Assembly: GCA_017848965.1 (NCBI GenBank)
Contig: JAFIHA010000024.1
Span: 1 to 64,000, forward strand
Length of the DNA stretch: 64,000 bases
Direction: 5' to 3'
Origin: Dechloromonas aromatica (nom. nud.)
GTDB taxonomy: Bacteria > Pseudomonadota > Gammaproteobacteria > Burkholderiales > Rhodocyclaceae
Part shown: positions 52,739 through 61,695 of the stretch, piece after piece
How the letters are laid out: every line of letters starts with the position of its first letter
How positions within the stretch are numbered: the first letter of the stretch is position 1
Notes under the pieces: model-generated
What the model was told of the DNA's origin: nothing
The model's database searches: none
What the model saw: the letters and a program-made list of their open reading frames with translations, nothing else
Made by a program: the position numbers and the translations under genes

Positions 52739-53935
52739 ATGAGCAAACAGATTCAGGACGCCTACATCGTTGCCGCCACCCGCTTGCCGGTGGCCAAGAA
52801 GAACGGCATGTTCAGGAACGTGCGGCCGGACGACATGCTGGCCGCCGCGATCAAGGCGGTCGTCGCCCAGGTGCCGGGCATCGATCCGGCGCGCATCGGC
52901 GACGTCATCGTCGGCTGTGCCATGCCGGAAGCCGAGCAGGGGATGAACGTCGCCCGCATCGGCGCGCTGCTTGCCGGCCTGCCGGTGACCGTGCCGGGCA
53001 TCACGATCAACCGCTTCTGCTCGTCCGGCGTGCAGGCGGTGGCCGATGCCGCCAACCAGATCCGCCTCGGCCTGGCCGACGTGATGATCGCCGCCGGCAC
53101 CGAGTCGATGAGCATCATGCCGCAGATCATGGGCAACAAGATGGCGATGAACCCGGCCGTCTTCACTGACGAGAATGTCGGCATCGCCTACGGCATGGGG
53201 CTGACCGCCGAGAAGGTGGCGAACCAGTGGAAGATCGGCCGCGAGGCGCAGGACGCCTTCGCCGTCGAATCGCACAAGAAGGCCTGCGCGGCGATTGCCG
53301 CCGGTCACTTCAAGGCGGAGATCACCCCCTACGCGATCCACGAATACCTGCCCGACCTCGCCAGCGGCGAAATCCGCGAGCGCCTGCGCGTCGCCGAGAA
53401 CGACGAAGGTCCGCGCCCGGATTCGAGCGTCGAGCGCCTGGGCAAGCTGAAGCCGGTGTTCCATGCGCGCGGTTCGGTCACTGCCGGCAACTCGTCGCAG
53501 ATGTCGGACGGCGCCGGCGCGGTGATGCTGGTCTCGGAACAGGTGCTCAAGGAACACAACCTGACCCCGCTCGCCCGCTTTGCCGGTTACGCGGTCGGCG
53601 GCGTGGCGCCGGAAATCATGGGCATCGGCCCGGTGGCGGCGATTCCCAAGGTGCTGGCGCAGGTCGGCATCGGCTTGGCCGACCTCGACTGGATCGAACT
53701 CAACGAAGCCTTCGCCGCGCAGTCGCTGGCGGTGATGCAGGAACTCGGCATCGATCCGGCCAAGGTCAATCCGCTCGGCGGCGCCATCGCCCTTGGTCAC
53801 CCGCTCGGTGCCACCGGCGCCATCCGCACGGCGACCGTGGTGCACGGCCTGCAGCGCACCGGCGGCAAGTACGGCATGGTGACCATGTGCATCGGCACCG
53901 GCATGGGTGCCGCCGGCATCTTCGAGCGCGTCTGA
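52739..53935 (+). CDS. fadA: acetyl-CoA C-acyltransferase (3-ketoacyl-CoA thiolase)
   Basis: 398 aa, complete. Nucleophilic Cys in INRFCSSGVQAVADAA, His in NEAFAAQS and second Cys in TMCIGTGMGAAGIFE, with GGAIALGHPLGATGA. It cleaves 3-ketoacyl-CoA in the last step of beta-oxidation. It follows the FadN-type gene at 22 bases and could compensate for the interrupted thiolase upstream. RBS AAGGAGA. Confidence 0.95.
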   Translation: MSKQIQDAYIVAATRLPVAKKNGMFRNVRPDDMLAAAIKAVVAQVPGIDPARIGDVIVGCAMPEAEQGMNVARIGALLAGLPVTVPGITINRFCSSGVQAVADAANQIRLGLADVMIAAGTESMSIMPQIMGNKMAMNPAVFTDENVGIAYGMGLTAEKVANQWKIGREAQDAFAVESHKKACAAIAAGHFKAEITPYAIHEYLPDLASGEIRERLRVAENDEGPRPDSSVERLGKLKPVFHARGSVTAGNSSQMSDGAGAVMLVSEQVLKEHNLTPLARFAGYAVGGVAPEIMGIGPVAAIPKVLAQVGIGLADLDWIELNEAFAAQSLAVMQELGIDPAKVNPLGGAIALGHPLGATGAIRTATVVHGLQRTGGKYGMVTMCIGTGMGAAGIFERV

Positions 53936-53962
53936 GAAACCGGTGCGCAACGCGGATAGACC

Positions 53963-54556
53963 ATGAAACCCGCCTGGCTAGCCAAACTTCCGCCGGCCTG
54001 GCGGGCGCGCATGGTGCGTCTCGGCTTCAACTTCCACCCGGCCTTTCGCGGCACCGGCGGGCGGGTCGTGCATGTGGCGCGCGATTTGCGCCACATCCGC
54101 GTCTGCCTGCCGCTCAACTGGAAGACGAGGAACATCGTCGGCTCGCTTTACGGCGGTTCGCTCTTTGCGATCACCGACGGCGCGCACCCGATGATGCTGA
54201 TGGCGGCGCTCGGCGAGTCCGTCATCGTCTGGGACAAGGCGGCCAGCATCCGCTACCGCAAGCCGGGTTACAGCACGCTGTACGCCGACTTCGTGATCGA
54301 CGAGACGGAAGTCGCGTTCATCCGCGCCTGCCTCGCGGAAAATCCGGAGCTTGAGCGGACTTACACGGTCGAACTGAAGGATGCGCACGGCACGGTCCAT
54401 ACCGAGGTCGAGCGCACCGTCTATATCGCCGACAAAAACTACTATCGGAAAAAAACCGGAGGAGACAAAAATGATGGCAATGAAAAGGATGCGCCTGGCG
54501 CTGCTGATCGCCGCGCTGGCGACGGCGGGCGGGCTGCAGGCGGCGGAAGTCGCTGA
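53963..54556 (+). CDS. DUF4442 (hotdog) domain protein with aberrant C-terminus
   Basis: 197 aa as read. Residues 1-165 form the DUF4442 thioesterase-like domain (FHPAFRGTGGRVVHVARDLR, SLYGGSLFAITDGAHPMMLM). The last 30 or so residues (after YYRKK) are low-complexity and cross the start of the next gene by 86 bases. If the A7 run at 54449-54455 had eight A, translation would end at TGA overlapping the next ATG, the usual ATGA arrangement. The frame is therefore probably damaged by a one-base loss or a sequencing error. It is part of the fad operon. Confidence 0.75.
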   Translation: MKPAWLAKLPPAWRARMVRLGFNFHPAFRGTGGRVVHVARDLRHIRVCLPLNWKTRNIVGSLYGGSLFAITDGAHPMMLMAALGESVIVWDKAASIRYRKPGYSTLYADFVIDETEVAFIRACLAENPELERTYTVELKDAHGTVHTEVERTVYIADKNYYRKKTGGDKNDGNEKDAPGAADRRAGDGGRAAGGGSR

Positions 54557-55046
54557 GGTACGGATCGCCGACCAGGTCAAGGTCGGCGACAACGAGCTGG
54601 TGCTCAACGGCGCCGGCCTGCGCAGCAAGATGTTCTTCAAGGTCTATGTCGGCGCCTTGTACGTCGGCCAGAAGGCGAGCGACGCGCAGGCGCTGATCGA
54701 CAGCACGCAGCCGCGCCGCATGCGCCTGCGCATGATGCGCGACGTCGATGCCGACAGCTTCTACGCGGCGCTCGACGAAGGCCTGCGCAACAACCACACG
54801 CCCGCCCAGTTCGCCGAGATCAAGGCGCAAGCCGAACAGCTCGGCGCGCTGATGCGAGCCTTCGGCAAGGTGCGCGAGGGCGAGGTGATCGACATCGATT
54901 TCAGCGCCGACGGCATCGCCCTAACGCGTAACGGCGAAGCCGCCGGCAAGGTTGCCGGAGCGGCTTTCGCCAAGGGTCTGCTGCGGGTCTGGCTGGGCGA
55001 CAAGCCTGCCGACGCCGGGCTGAAAAAGTCGCTGCTCGGCGGTTGA
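54471..55046 (+). CDS. chalcone isomerase-like periplasmic protein
   Basis: 191 aa. Signal peptide (about 1-22; MRLALLIAALATAGGLQAA), then VGDNELVLNGAGLRSKMFFK and VYVGALYVGQKASDAQ, the chalcone-isomerase-like fold, with FSADGIALTRNGE later. Members of this group in bacteria are uncharacterised and may bind fatty acids; no flavonoid role is implied. ATG at 54471 is preceded by GGAGACA. It lies inside the fad operon between DUF4442 and fadD, so a lipid role is plausible. Confidence 0.85.
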   Translation: MMAMKRMRLALLIAALATAGGLQAAEVAEVRIADQVKVGDNELVLNGAGLRSKMFFKVYVGALYVGQKASDAQALIDSTQPRRMRLRMMRDVDADSFYAALDEGLRNNHTPAQFAEIKAQAEQLGALMRAFGKVREGEVIDIDFSADGIALTRNGEAAGKVAGAAFAKGLLRVWLGDKPADAGLKKSLLGG

Positions 55047-55083
55047 GCCGGCACCAAGAGAATAGGCAAAGGAGGAGCGCATC

Positions 55084-56742
55084 ATGGAAAGAATCTGGTT
55101 GCAGAGCTATCCCGAAGGCATCCCGGCCGATATCGACATCGACCACATCCCCTCGCTCGTCGCGCTGTTCGAGGACGCCTGCCGCAAGTACGCGGACAAG
55201 GTGGCCTACATCAGCATGGGCAAGGAAATGACCTACGGCGAACTGGAGGCGGCAACGCGCGATTTCGCCGGCTGGCTGCAGTCGCTCGGGCTGAAGAAGG
55301 GCGACCGCGTCGCGCTGATGATGCCCAACCTGCTGCAATACCCGGTGGCACTGTTCGGCACGCTGCGCGCCGGTTGCGTCGTGGTCAATTGCAACCCGCT
55401 GTACACGCCGCACGAACTCGAACACCAGTTGAAGGATTCGGGGGCGGTGGCCATCGTCATCGTCGAGAACTTCGCGCACACGCTGCAGCGGGCGATCGCC
55501 GGCACCGCCATCCGCCACGTCGTCGTCACGCCGCTTGGCGAGATGCTCGGCGCCAAGGGCATCCTGGTCAATTTCGTCATCCGCCACGTGAAGAAGATGG
55601 TGCCGGCCTGGCAACTGCCGGGCAGCATCGGCTTCAAGGCGGCGCTGGCGGCTGGGCGGCGGCACGGCTACCAGCCGGTGCCGCTCGACCACGACGACAT
55701 CGCCTTCCTGCAATACACCGGCGGCACGACCGGGATTTCCAAGGGAGCGATGCTGACCCACGCCAACATCGCCTCCAACGTGACCCAGGCCTACAACTGG
55801 ATCCGGCCGGTGGTGCATGAAGGCAAGGAATTCATCATCACCGCCTTGCCGCTCTATCACATCTTCGCGCTGACCGCGAACTGCCTGACCTTCCTGATGA
55901 TCGGCGCGCGCAACCTGCTGATCGCCAACCCGCGCGACATTCCCAACTTCGTCAAGGAATGGGGCAAGTATCCGGTCACCGTCGTCACCGGCGTCAATAC
56001 CCTGTTCAACGCGCTGCTCAACAACCCGGACTTCGCCAAGCTCGATTTCTCGACGATGAACGTCACGCTGGGCGGCGGCATGGCGGTCCAGGCGCCGGTT
56101 GCCGAGCGCTGGCTGAAGGTGGTCGGCGTGCCGCTGCTGCAGGCTTACGGTCTGACCGAGACGAGCCCGGCGGCGACGATCAACCCGCTCGACATGCACG
56201 AGTTCAACGGCGCCATCGGCCTGCCGATCTCGTCGACCGAAGTGTCGATCCGCGACGACAGCGGCAAGGAAGTCCCGGTCAAGCAGGTCGGCGAAATCTG
56301 CATCCGCGGCCCGCAGGTGATGAAGGGTTACTGGCAGCGCCCGGACGAAACCGAAAACGTTTTCTACCCCGATGGTTTCCTGCGCACCGGCGACATGGGC
56401 TATGTCGATCCCAAGGGTTTCGTTTTCCTGGTCGACCGCAAGAAGGACATGATCCTGGTCTCCGGTTTCAACGTCTATCCGAACGAGGTCGAGGAAGCCG
56501 TCGCCATGCACCCCGGCGTCATCGACGTGGCGGCCATCGGCGTTGCCGACGAGCATTCCGGCGAGGCGGTGAAGATATTCGTCGTGCGCAAGGACCCCAA
56601 TCTCACCGAACACGCGCTGATCGAGCACTGCCGTACCCTGCTCACCGGCTACAAGATTCCCAAGCATGTCGAATTCCGCGACGACCTGCCGCGTACCAAC
56701 GTCGGCAAGATCCTGCGTCGCGCCCTGAAAGAAGGAGCCTGA
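55084..56742 (+). CDS. fadD: long-chain-fatty-acid-CoA ligase
   Basis: 552 aa. Activates fatty acids to acyl-CoA with ATP. AMP-binding motif YTGGTTGISKGAM (about 213-225), YGLTETSPAATINP, GYWQRPDETENVFYPDGFLR and the C-terminal DRKKDMILVSGFNVYPNEVE with the catalytic Lys near the end (GKILRRAL) are all present. It belongs to the FadD group by MERIWLQSYPEGIPADIDID. RBS AAAGGAGG upstream. The TGA is followed at 1 base by the next gene. Confidence 0.95.
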   Translation: MERIWLQSYPEGIPADIDIDHIPSLVALFEDACRKYADKVAYISMGKEMTYGELEAATRDFAGWLQSLGLKKGDRVALMMPNLLQYPVALFGTLRAGCVVVNCNPLYTPHELEHQLKDSGAVAIVIVENFAHTLQRAIAGTAIRHVVVTPLGEMLGAKGILVNFVIRHVKKMVPAWQLPGSIGFKAALAAGRRHGYQPVPLDHDDIAFLQYTGGTTGISKGAMLTHANIASNVTQAYNWIRPVVHEGKEFIITALPLYHIFALTANCLTFLMIGARNLLIANPRDIPNFVKEWGKYPVTVVTGVNTLFNALLNNPDFAKLDFSTMNVTLGGGMAVQAPVAERWLKVVGVPLLQAYGLTETSPAATINPLDMHEFNGAIGLPISSTEVSIRDDSGKEVPVKQVGEICIRGPQVMKGYWQRPDETENVFYPDGFLRTGDMGYVDPKGFVFLVDRKKDMILVSGFNVYPNEVEEAVAMHPGVIDVAAIGVADEHSGEAVKIFVVRKDPNLTEHALIEHCRTLLTGYKIPKHVEFRDDLPRTNVGKILRRALKEGA

Positions 56743-56743
56743 G

Positions 56744-57697
56744 TTGCCCATTCCCGATTCCCTGAACAAGAACCTGACGCTGCCGGTCATCTGCGCGCCG
56801 ATGTTCATCGTCTCCAACCCGGACCTGGTGATCGCCCAGTGCAAGAGCGGCGTCATCGGTTCCTTTCCGGCGCTCAACGCCCGCCCGCAGGAAGTGCTCG
56901 ACGACTGGCTGCTGCGCATCAAGCGCGAACTGGCCGCCGACCCGCAGGCGGCGCCGTTCGCGGTCAACCAGATCATCCACCCGTCGAACACCCGCCTTGA
57001 GCACGACATGGCGTTGTGCGTGCAGCACGAGGTGCCGCTGATCATCACCAGCCTGTCGGCGCCGACGCAGATCGTGCCGCATGTGCATGCCTACGGTGGC
57101 AAGGTCTTCCACGACGTGATCAGTGTGCGCCATGCCGAGAAGGCGCTGGAAGCCGGCGTCGACGGCTTGATCCTGGTCTGCGCCGGGGCCGGCGGCCATG
57201 CCGGCACGCTCAGCCCGTTCGCGCTGGTCGGCGAAATCCGCAAGTTCTACGACGGTCCGATCGCGCTCTCCGGTTCGATCACCAACGGCTCGGCGGTTCT
57301 CGCCGCGCAGGCGATGGGCGCCGACTTCGCCTACATCGGCACGCGCTTCATCGCCACCAGCGAAGCCAACGCGGTCGACGCCTACAAGCAGGCGATCGTC
57401 GATTCGGCGGCCAAGGACGTCGTCTATACGCCGTACTTTACCGGCGTCCATGGCAACTACCTGAAGAAGAGCATCGTCGCTGCCGGCCTCGACCCGGACA
57501 ACCTGCCCGACAAGGACAAGACGGCGATGAATTTCGGCGCCGCCGCCGCGGCCGGGCCGAAGGCCTGGAAGGAAATCTGGGGCGCCGGGCAGGGCGTCGG
57601 CACGATCGACCAGGTGCGTCCCGCCGCCGAGGTGATCGCCAGCATGCGCGAGGAATACCGGCGCGCCAAGGCGGCGCTGTGCAGCAATCCATTCTGA
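56744..57697 (+). CDS. nitronate monooxygenase (2-nitropropane dioxygenase family)
   Basis: 317 aa flavin-dependent TIM-barrel. LTLPVICAPMFIVSNPDLVI, VLVCAGAGGHAGT-type sequence (ILVCAGAGGHAGTLSPFALV) and SGSITNGSAVLAAQAMGADF are the FMN-binding and catalytic segments. In fad operons these enzymes may act on unsaturated or nitro compounds; the substrate is not known. Start is TTG at 56744 after AAGGAGCC, 1 base after fadD. Confidence 0.9.
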   Translation: MPIPDSLNKNLTLPVICAPMFIVSNPDLVIAQCKSGVIGSFPALNARPQEVLDDWLLRIKRELAADPQAAPFAVNQIIHPSNTRLEHDMALCVQHEVPLIITSLSAPTQIVPHVHAYGGKVFHDVISVRHAEKALEAGVDGLILVCAGAGGHAGTLSPFALVGEIRKFYDGPIALSGSITNGSAVLAAQAMGADFAYIGTRFIATSEANAVDAYKQAIVDSAAKDVVYTPYFTGVHGNYLKKSIVAAGLDPDNLPDKDKTAMNFGAAAAAGPKAWKEIWGAGQGVGTIDQVRPAAEVIASMREEYRRAKAALCSNPF

Positions 57698-57725
57698 ACA
57701 AGACCATCAAGAGGAGATACAGACA

Positions 57726-59528
57726 ATGAGCGACTACCGCGCCCCGATCAAGGACATGCGCTTCGTCATGGATGAACTGGCCGGCTTCAAGGAACTGAGC
57801 AGCCTGCCCGGTCTCGAAGAGGCGACGCCGGACCTGGCCGATGCCATTCTCGACGAAGCGGCGAAGTTTGCCGGCGAAGTCATCGCCCCGCTCAACCGCG
57901 TCGGCGACCAGCAGGGCTGCAAGCTCGGCGCCGACGGCGTGAGCACGCCGGCCGGCTGGAAGGAAGCCTACGCCCAGTACCGCGAAGCGGGCTGGAACGG
58001 CATCACGCTGCCGCCCGAGTTCGGCGGCCAGGGCCTGCCCGACACGCTCGGCATCGCCGCCAAGGAAATGCTCTGCTCGGCCAACATGGCGTTCAGCCTC
58101 GGTCCCTTGCTCACCACCGGCGCCGTCGAAGCGCTGCTCACCTGCGCCAGCGACGAACTGAAGGCGATGTTCCTGGAAAAGATGGTGTCCGGCGAATGGA
58201 CCGGCACGATGAACCTGACCGAACCGCAGGCCGGCTCCGACCTGGCGCTGATCCGTTCGCGCGCCGAGCCGCAGGGCGACGGCACCTACCGCGTGTTCGG
58301 CCAGAAGATCTTCATCACCTACGGCGACCACGACATGACCGACAACATCGTCCATCTCGTGCCCGCCCGGCTGCCCGACGCGCCGGCCGGGGTCAAGGGC
58401 ATCTCGATGTTCCTGGTCCCCAAGTTCCTGGTCAACGCAGACGGCAGCCTCGGCGCACGCAACGACGCCTGGTGCATCTCGCTCGAACACAAGCTCGGCA
58501 TCCACGCCAGCCCGACCTGCGTCATGGCCTATGGCGACAAGGGCGAGGGCGCCATCGGCTACCTGCTCGGCGAAGCCAATCGCGGCCTCGAATACATGTT
58601 CATCATGATGAACGAAGCCCGCCTCGGCGTTGGCCTGCAAGGCGTCGCCATCGGCGAGCGCGCCTACCAGCAGGCGCTGGCCTACGCCCGCGACCGCAAG
58701 CAGGGGCGCGACGCGCTGACCGGCGAAATGCTGGTGAGCATCGACAAACACCCGGACATCCGGCGCATGCTGATGCTGATGAAGTCGCGCGTCGAAGCCG
58801 CCCGTGCGCTGACCTACTACACCTCCGGCCTGCTCGACCGCGCCCGCCACTTGGCCGACGCCGAAGAACGCAAGAAGGCGCTGTGGCTGGCCGAATTCAT
58901 GATCCCCATCGTCAAGGGCGGCGGTACCGAAATGGGCATCGAGGTCACCTCGCTCGGCATCCAGATTCACGGCGGCATGGGCTTCGTCGAAGAAACCGGC
59001 GCCGCCCAGCATTTCCGCGACGCCCGCATCACGACGATCTACGAAGGCACCACCGGCATCCAGGCCAACGACCTCCTGTTCCGCAAGCTGATGCGCGACC
59101 AGGGCGCCACCGCGAAGCTCGTCTTCGGCGAAATCTACGCCACGGTCAAGACGCTGACCGCGAGCGGCAAGCCGGAACTGGCGGCGATCGCCCAGAAGCT
59201 CGGCATCGCGCTGAAGATGTGGACCGACACCACCGAATGGCTGGCGGCCAACGCCAAAACCAGTCTCGGCGGTGTGCTGACCGCCGCCGTCCCCTACCTG
59301 AGCCTGGCCGTCGTCGTCTGCAACGGCTGGATGATGGCCAAGGCCGCACTGGCCGCCGCCGGCTATCTCGACAAGGGCGAGGGCGACCTGCCGTTCTACC
59401 GCGCCAAGCTGGCCAGCGCCCGTTTCTACGCCGACCAGATGCTGCCGCAGGCGATTGCCTTTGCCGAAACGGTCAAGGCCGGCGACGCGGCAATTGCCGG
59501 TCTCGGCGACGAACTGTTCGACGCCTGA
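57726..59528 (+). CDS. acyl-CoA dehydrogenase with C-terminal extension
   Basis: 600 aa. Acyl-CoA dehydrogenase domains (GITLPPEFGGQGLPDTLGIA; NLTEPQAGSDLALIRSRAEP; GGMGFVEETGAAQHFRDARI with catalytic base region IYEGTTGIQANDL) plus about 130 residues of the acetyl-CoA dehydrogenase C-terminal-like domain. It is of the FadE-independent, 600-aa group that often acts on long-chain or 3-(methylthio)propanoyl substrates; specificity not assigned. ATG preceded by AAGAGGAG. Transcription ends at the terminator at 59563-59589. Confidence 0.93.
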   Translation: MSDYRAPIKDMRFVMDELAGFKELSSLPGLEEATPDLADAILDEAAKFAGEVIAPLNRVGDQQGCKLGADGVSTPAGWKEAYAQYREAGWNGITLPPEFGGQGLPDTLGIAAKEMLCSANMAFSLGPLLTTGAVEALLTCASDELKAMFLEKMVSGEWTGTMNLTEPQAGSDLALIRSRAEPQGDGTYRVFGQKIFITYGDHDMTDNIVHLVPARLPDAPAGVKGISMFLVPKFLVNADGSLGARNDAWCISLEHKLGIHASPTCVMAYGDKGEGAIGYLLGEANRGLEYMFIMMNEARLGVGLQGVAIGERAYQQALAYARDRKQGRDALTGEMLVSIDKHPDIRRMLMLMKSRVEAARALTYYTSGLLDRARHLADAEERKKALWLAEFMIPIVKGGGTEMGIEVTSLGIQIHGGMGFVEETGAAQHFRDARITTIYEGTTGIQANDLLFRKLMRDQGATAKLVFGEIYATVKTLTASGKPELAAIAQKLGIALKMWTDTTEWLAANAKTSLGGVLTAAVPYLSLAVVVCNGWMMAKAALAAAGYLDKGEGDLPFYRAKLASARFYADQMLPQAIAFAETVKAGDAAIAGLGDELFDA

Positions 59529-59562
59529 TTCCCCCGCTTATCTCTGCGACCTCGCGTCTTTC

Positions 59563-59589
59563 GCCCCCGCCCGCCGGGGGCTTTTTTTT
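59563..59589 (+). terminator. rho-independent terminator of the fad operon
   Basis: Arms GCCCCCG (59563-59569) and CGGGGGC (59575-59581), 5-base loop, then eight T. Confidence 0.88.
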
Positions 59590-59599
59590 GGAGACCATC

Positions 59600-60421
59600 A
59601 TGACTTTCCCCGAACTCAGCGCGATCGGACTCGAATTTGCCGACGGCGTGCTGGAGGCGACGCTGAACCGGCCGGACAAGGCCAACGCGCTAGACGACGC
59701 GCTGTGGCAGGAACTGCGCAGCCTCTTCGACTGGGCCGACGCGACGCCGGCGGTGCGCGTCGTCATCCTCGCCGGCGCCGGCCGCCACTTCTGCGCCGGC
59801 ATCGACCTCGCCATGCTGGGCGGCGTCATGGCGCGCATTGCCGACGCCGACGAGGCGCGCAGCCGGGAAGCCTTGCGCCGCCTGATCGTCGACCTGCAGG
59901 ATTGCCTGACGGCGGCAGAGCGCTGCCGCAAGCCGGTGCTCGCCGCGATCCAGGGCGCCTGCCTGGGCGGCGGTCTCGACCTCGCCTGCTGCTGCGACCT
60001 GCGCTACGCCAGCGCCGACGCGCGCTTCGCGGTGCGCGAGATCGACCTCGGCATGGTCGCCGACGTCGGCACCCTGCAGCGGCTGCCGCGCCTGATTCCG
60101 CCCGGCATCGCCCGCGAACTCGCTTACACCGGGCGCGAGTTCGCCGCCGACGAGGCGCTGCGCCACGGCTTCGTCAATGCCGTCAGCCCGGATGTCGACC
60201 GCCTGCTGGCCGACGTGCGCGAAACTGCCCGCACGATTGCCGGCAAATCGCCGCTCGCCATCCGCGGCAGCAAGGAAGTCCTCAACTACAGCCGCGATCA
60301 TTCGGTTGCCGACGGCCTCGCTCACGTCGCAACCTGGAACGCCGCCATGCTGCTTTCAGCCGACCTGCGCGAGGCCGGCGCGGCGATGCGCGCCGGTCGC
60401 CCGCCGCTTTTCGCCGACTGA
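59600..60421 (+). CDS. enoyl-CoA hydratase/isomerase family protein
   Basis: 273 aa crotonase. NRPDKANALDDALWQELRSL, AGAGRHFCAGIDLAMLGG (oxyanion hole), QGACLGGGLDLACCCDLRYA and REIDLGMVADVGTLQRLP are the signature segments; the second acidic residue region (EIDLG...D) fits the dienoyl-CoA isomerase subgroup as well as hydratases. It is beyond the operon terminator by 10 bases yet follows the T run directly, so some read-through is likely. ATG at 59600 after TTGGAGACC. Confidence 0.88.
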   Translation: MTFPELSAIGLEFADGVLEATLNRPDKANALDDALWQELRSLFDWADATPAVRVVILAGAGRHFCAGIDLAMLGGVMARIADADEARSREALRRLIVDLQDCLTAAERCRKPVLAAIQGACLGGGLDLACCCDLRYASADARFAVREIDLGMVADVGTLQRLPRLIPPGIARELAYTGREFAADEALRHGFVNAVSPDVDRLLADVRETARTIAGKSPLAIRGSKEVLNYSRDHSVADGLAHVATWNAAMLLSADLREAGAAMRAGRPPLFAD

Positions 60422-60480
60422 ATGCAGGCGCGGCCAGCGCCTGTTATGCTGACCGGCCGCGCAGCAATCAAGGAGCAAGC

Positions 60481-60834
60481 ATGGCCATCGGCTGGCTGAC
60501 GATACTTTCCAACGTCCCCTGGTCCGACGTGATCAAGAACGCCCCGGCCGTCGCCGAAGGTGCCAGGAAACTCTGGCAGAAGGTCGGCAGCCGCAGTCCG
60601 GCAGCCGCCCCCGGCGCGCCTGTCGCGACCCCGGAAGACCAACTGGCCGCGCTGCAGCTCCGGGTCGACGAAATGCATGCGCAGTTGCAGAACGCCGGCG
60701 AGGTGATCCAGTCGCTCGCCGAGCAGAACGCGCAATTGATCGTCCGCGTCGAGAAGACCCGCCGCCGCCTGTGGCTGCTCGCGCTCGCCAACCTCGTCAC
60801 CGCCACCGTCGCGCTCGCCGCCTGGCTGCGCTGA
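60481..60834 (+). CDS. small membrane protein with coiled coil
   Basis: 117 aa, uncharacterised. Amphipathic N-terminus (WLTILSNVPWSDVIKNAPAV), a low-complexity Ala/Pro linker (about 38-50), a coiled coil (QLAALQLRVDEMHAQLQNAG, about 55-90) and a C-terminal hydrophobic helix (LWLLALANLVTATVALAAWL). Probably inner membrane, C-terminally anchored. ATG at 60481 follows AAGGAGCAAGC. Function unknown. Confidence 0.75.
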   Translation: MAIGWLTILSNVPWSDVIKNAPAVAEGARKLWQKVGSRSPAAAPGAPVATPEDQLAALQLRVDEMHAQLQNAGEVIQSLAEQNAQLIVRVEKTRRRLWLLALANLVTATVALAAWLR

Positions 60835-60988
60835 GCTCTCTGGCAAAATCCGGATCGGGCATTTCGCCCTCTCCTTGAAGGCAGCAATCGTCAGTTCTTC
60901 CGCAGCTTACAACGCGGCGGCGAATTGCCGAGGCGCAACCCAATAGTCGGATTTTCCAGCAGTCCCGCCAGGCGGCAACGGCTTCGAA

Positions 60989-61579
60989 TCACTGCTCGCT
61001 GGCGGAGGTTGGCCCAGCTTGCTTCGCCGCTTGAGGCTGATTTTCCATGTTGCCGACGACTGTCAAGTTACGTTTGTGAAGAACTTCGCCAATGCCTGAG
61101 AAATACGTGCGTGGATCGGTCGTCTTGTTTTCAAGGAGTGCATAGCCCATGCGCTCAAGCTCGGAAGCAGCGACCCGGTTGGCTTGCCATTTGCGCTGGA
61201 AATCTCCGCTTGTCGACAAGGTGATCAACAGTGCGGCGCCCACGGAGAGCAGGGCGGCAATATCTTTCTTTGTTTCGCCGTTCCTGATGATCGACTCGAA
61301 TTTGAGAATGAGCCCGGCAAGGGCACTGCACAGGGCGGCACAGAATGTGAACCCCCAATACACACCACTCCATTTTGCGGCGTTGGACCTGGTTTCGACG
61401 TAGTTGTCCAGGATCGCCCGGGCGACGCGGGATTGATCGGTATTCTGCTGGCTGATCAGCGGCTGCAGCGCAGCGGTCAAGGCGTCGGCACGCGGCCAGT
61501 TCAGGGCTACAGCCAGGGAAATGGCGGCGATGGTGATGGCGACAAAAAACAGCTTTCGTTTGGAGGCGGCAGTGATCAT
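60989..61579 (-). CDS. three-helix membrane protein, SLATT-like
   Basis: 196 aa, uncharacterised. Hydrophobic helices at about 9-27 (LFFVAITIAAISLAVAL), 70-92 (WGFTFCAALCSALAGLIL) and 106-122 (IAALLSVGAALLITLS), then a cytoplasmic part (FQRKWQANRVAASELERMGY). The last feature resembles the SLATT group of membrane effectors, an inference. AAGGA lies eight bases before the ATG at 61579; longer in-frame starts upstream lack this. Composition is lower in GC than neighbours, suggesting acquisition. Confidence 0.65.
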   Translation of the reverse strand: MITAASKRKLFFVAITIAAISLAVALNWPRADALTAALQPLISQQNTDQSRVARAILDNYVETRSNAAKWSGVYWGFTFCAALCSALAGLILKFESIIRNGETKKDIAALLSVGAALLITLSTSGDFQRKWQANRVAASELERMGYALLENKTTDPRTYFSGIGEVLHKRNLTVVGNMENQPQAAKQAGPTSASEQ

Positions 61580-61695
61580 TGCGGTGTCCTTGATGCCCAA
61601 TGGTGCCATGGAAAAACGTCTGCTTGAGTTTTGGATCGTGCCGTGAATCATCTGGAATATCAAGGCGCCAAAACACATCGAAGGCAATCGACTCA

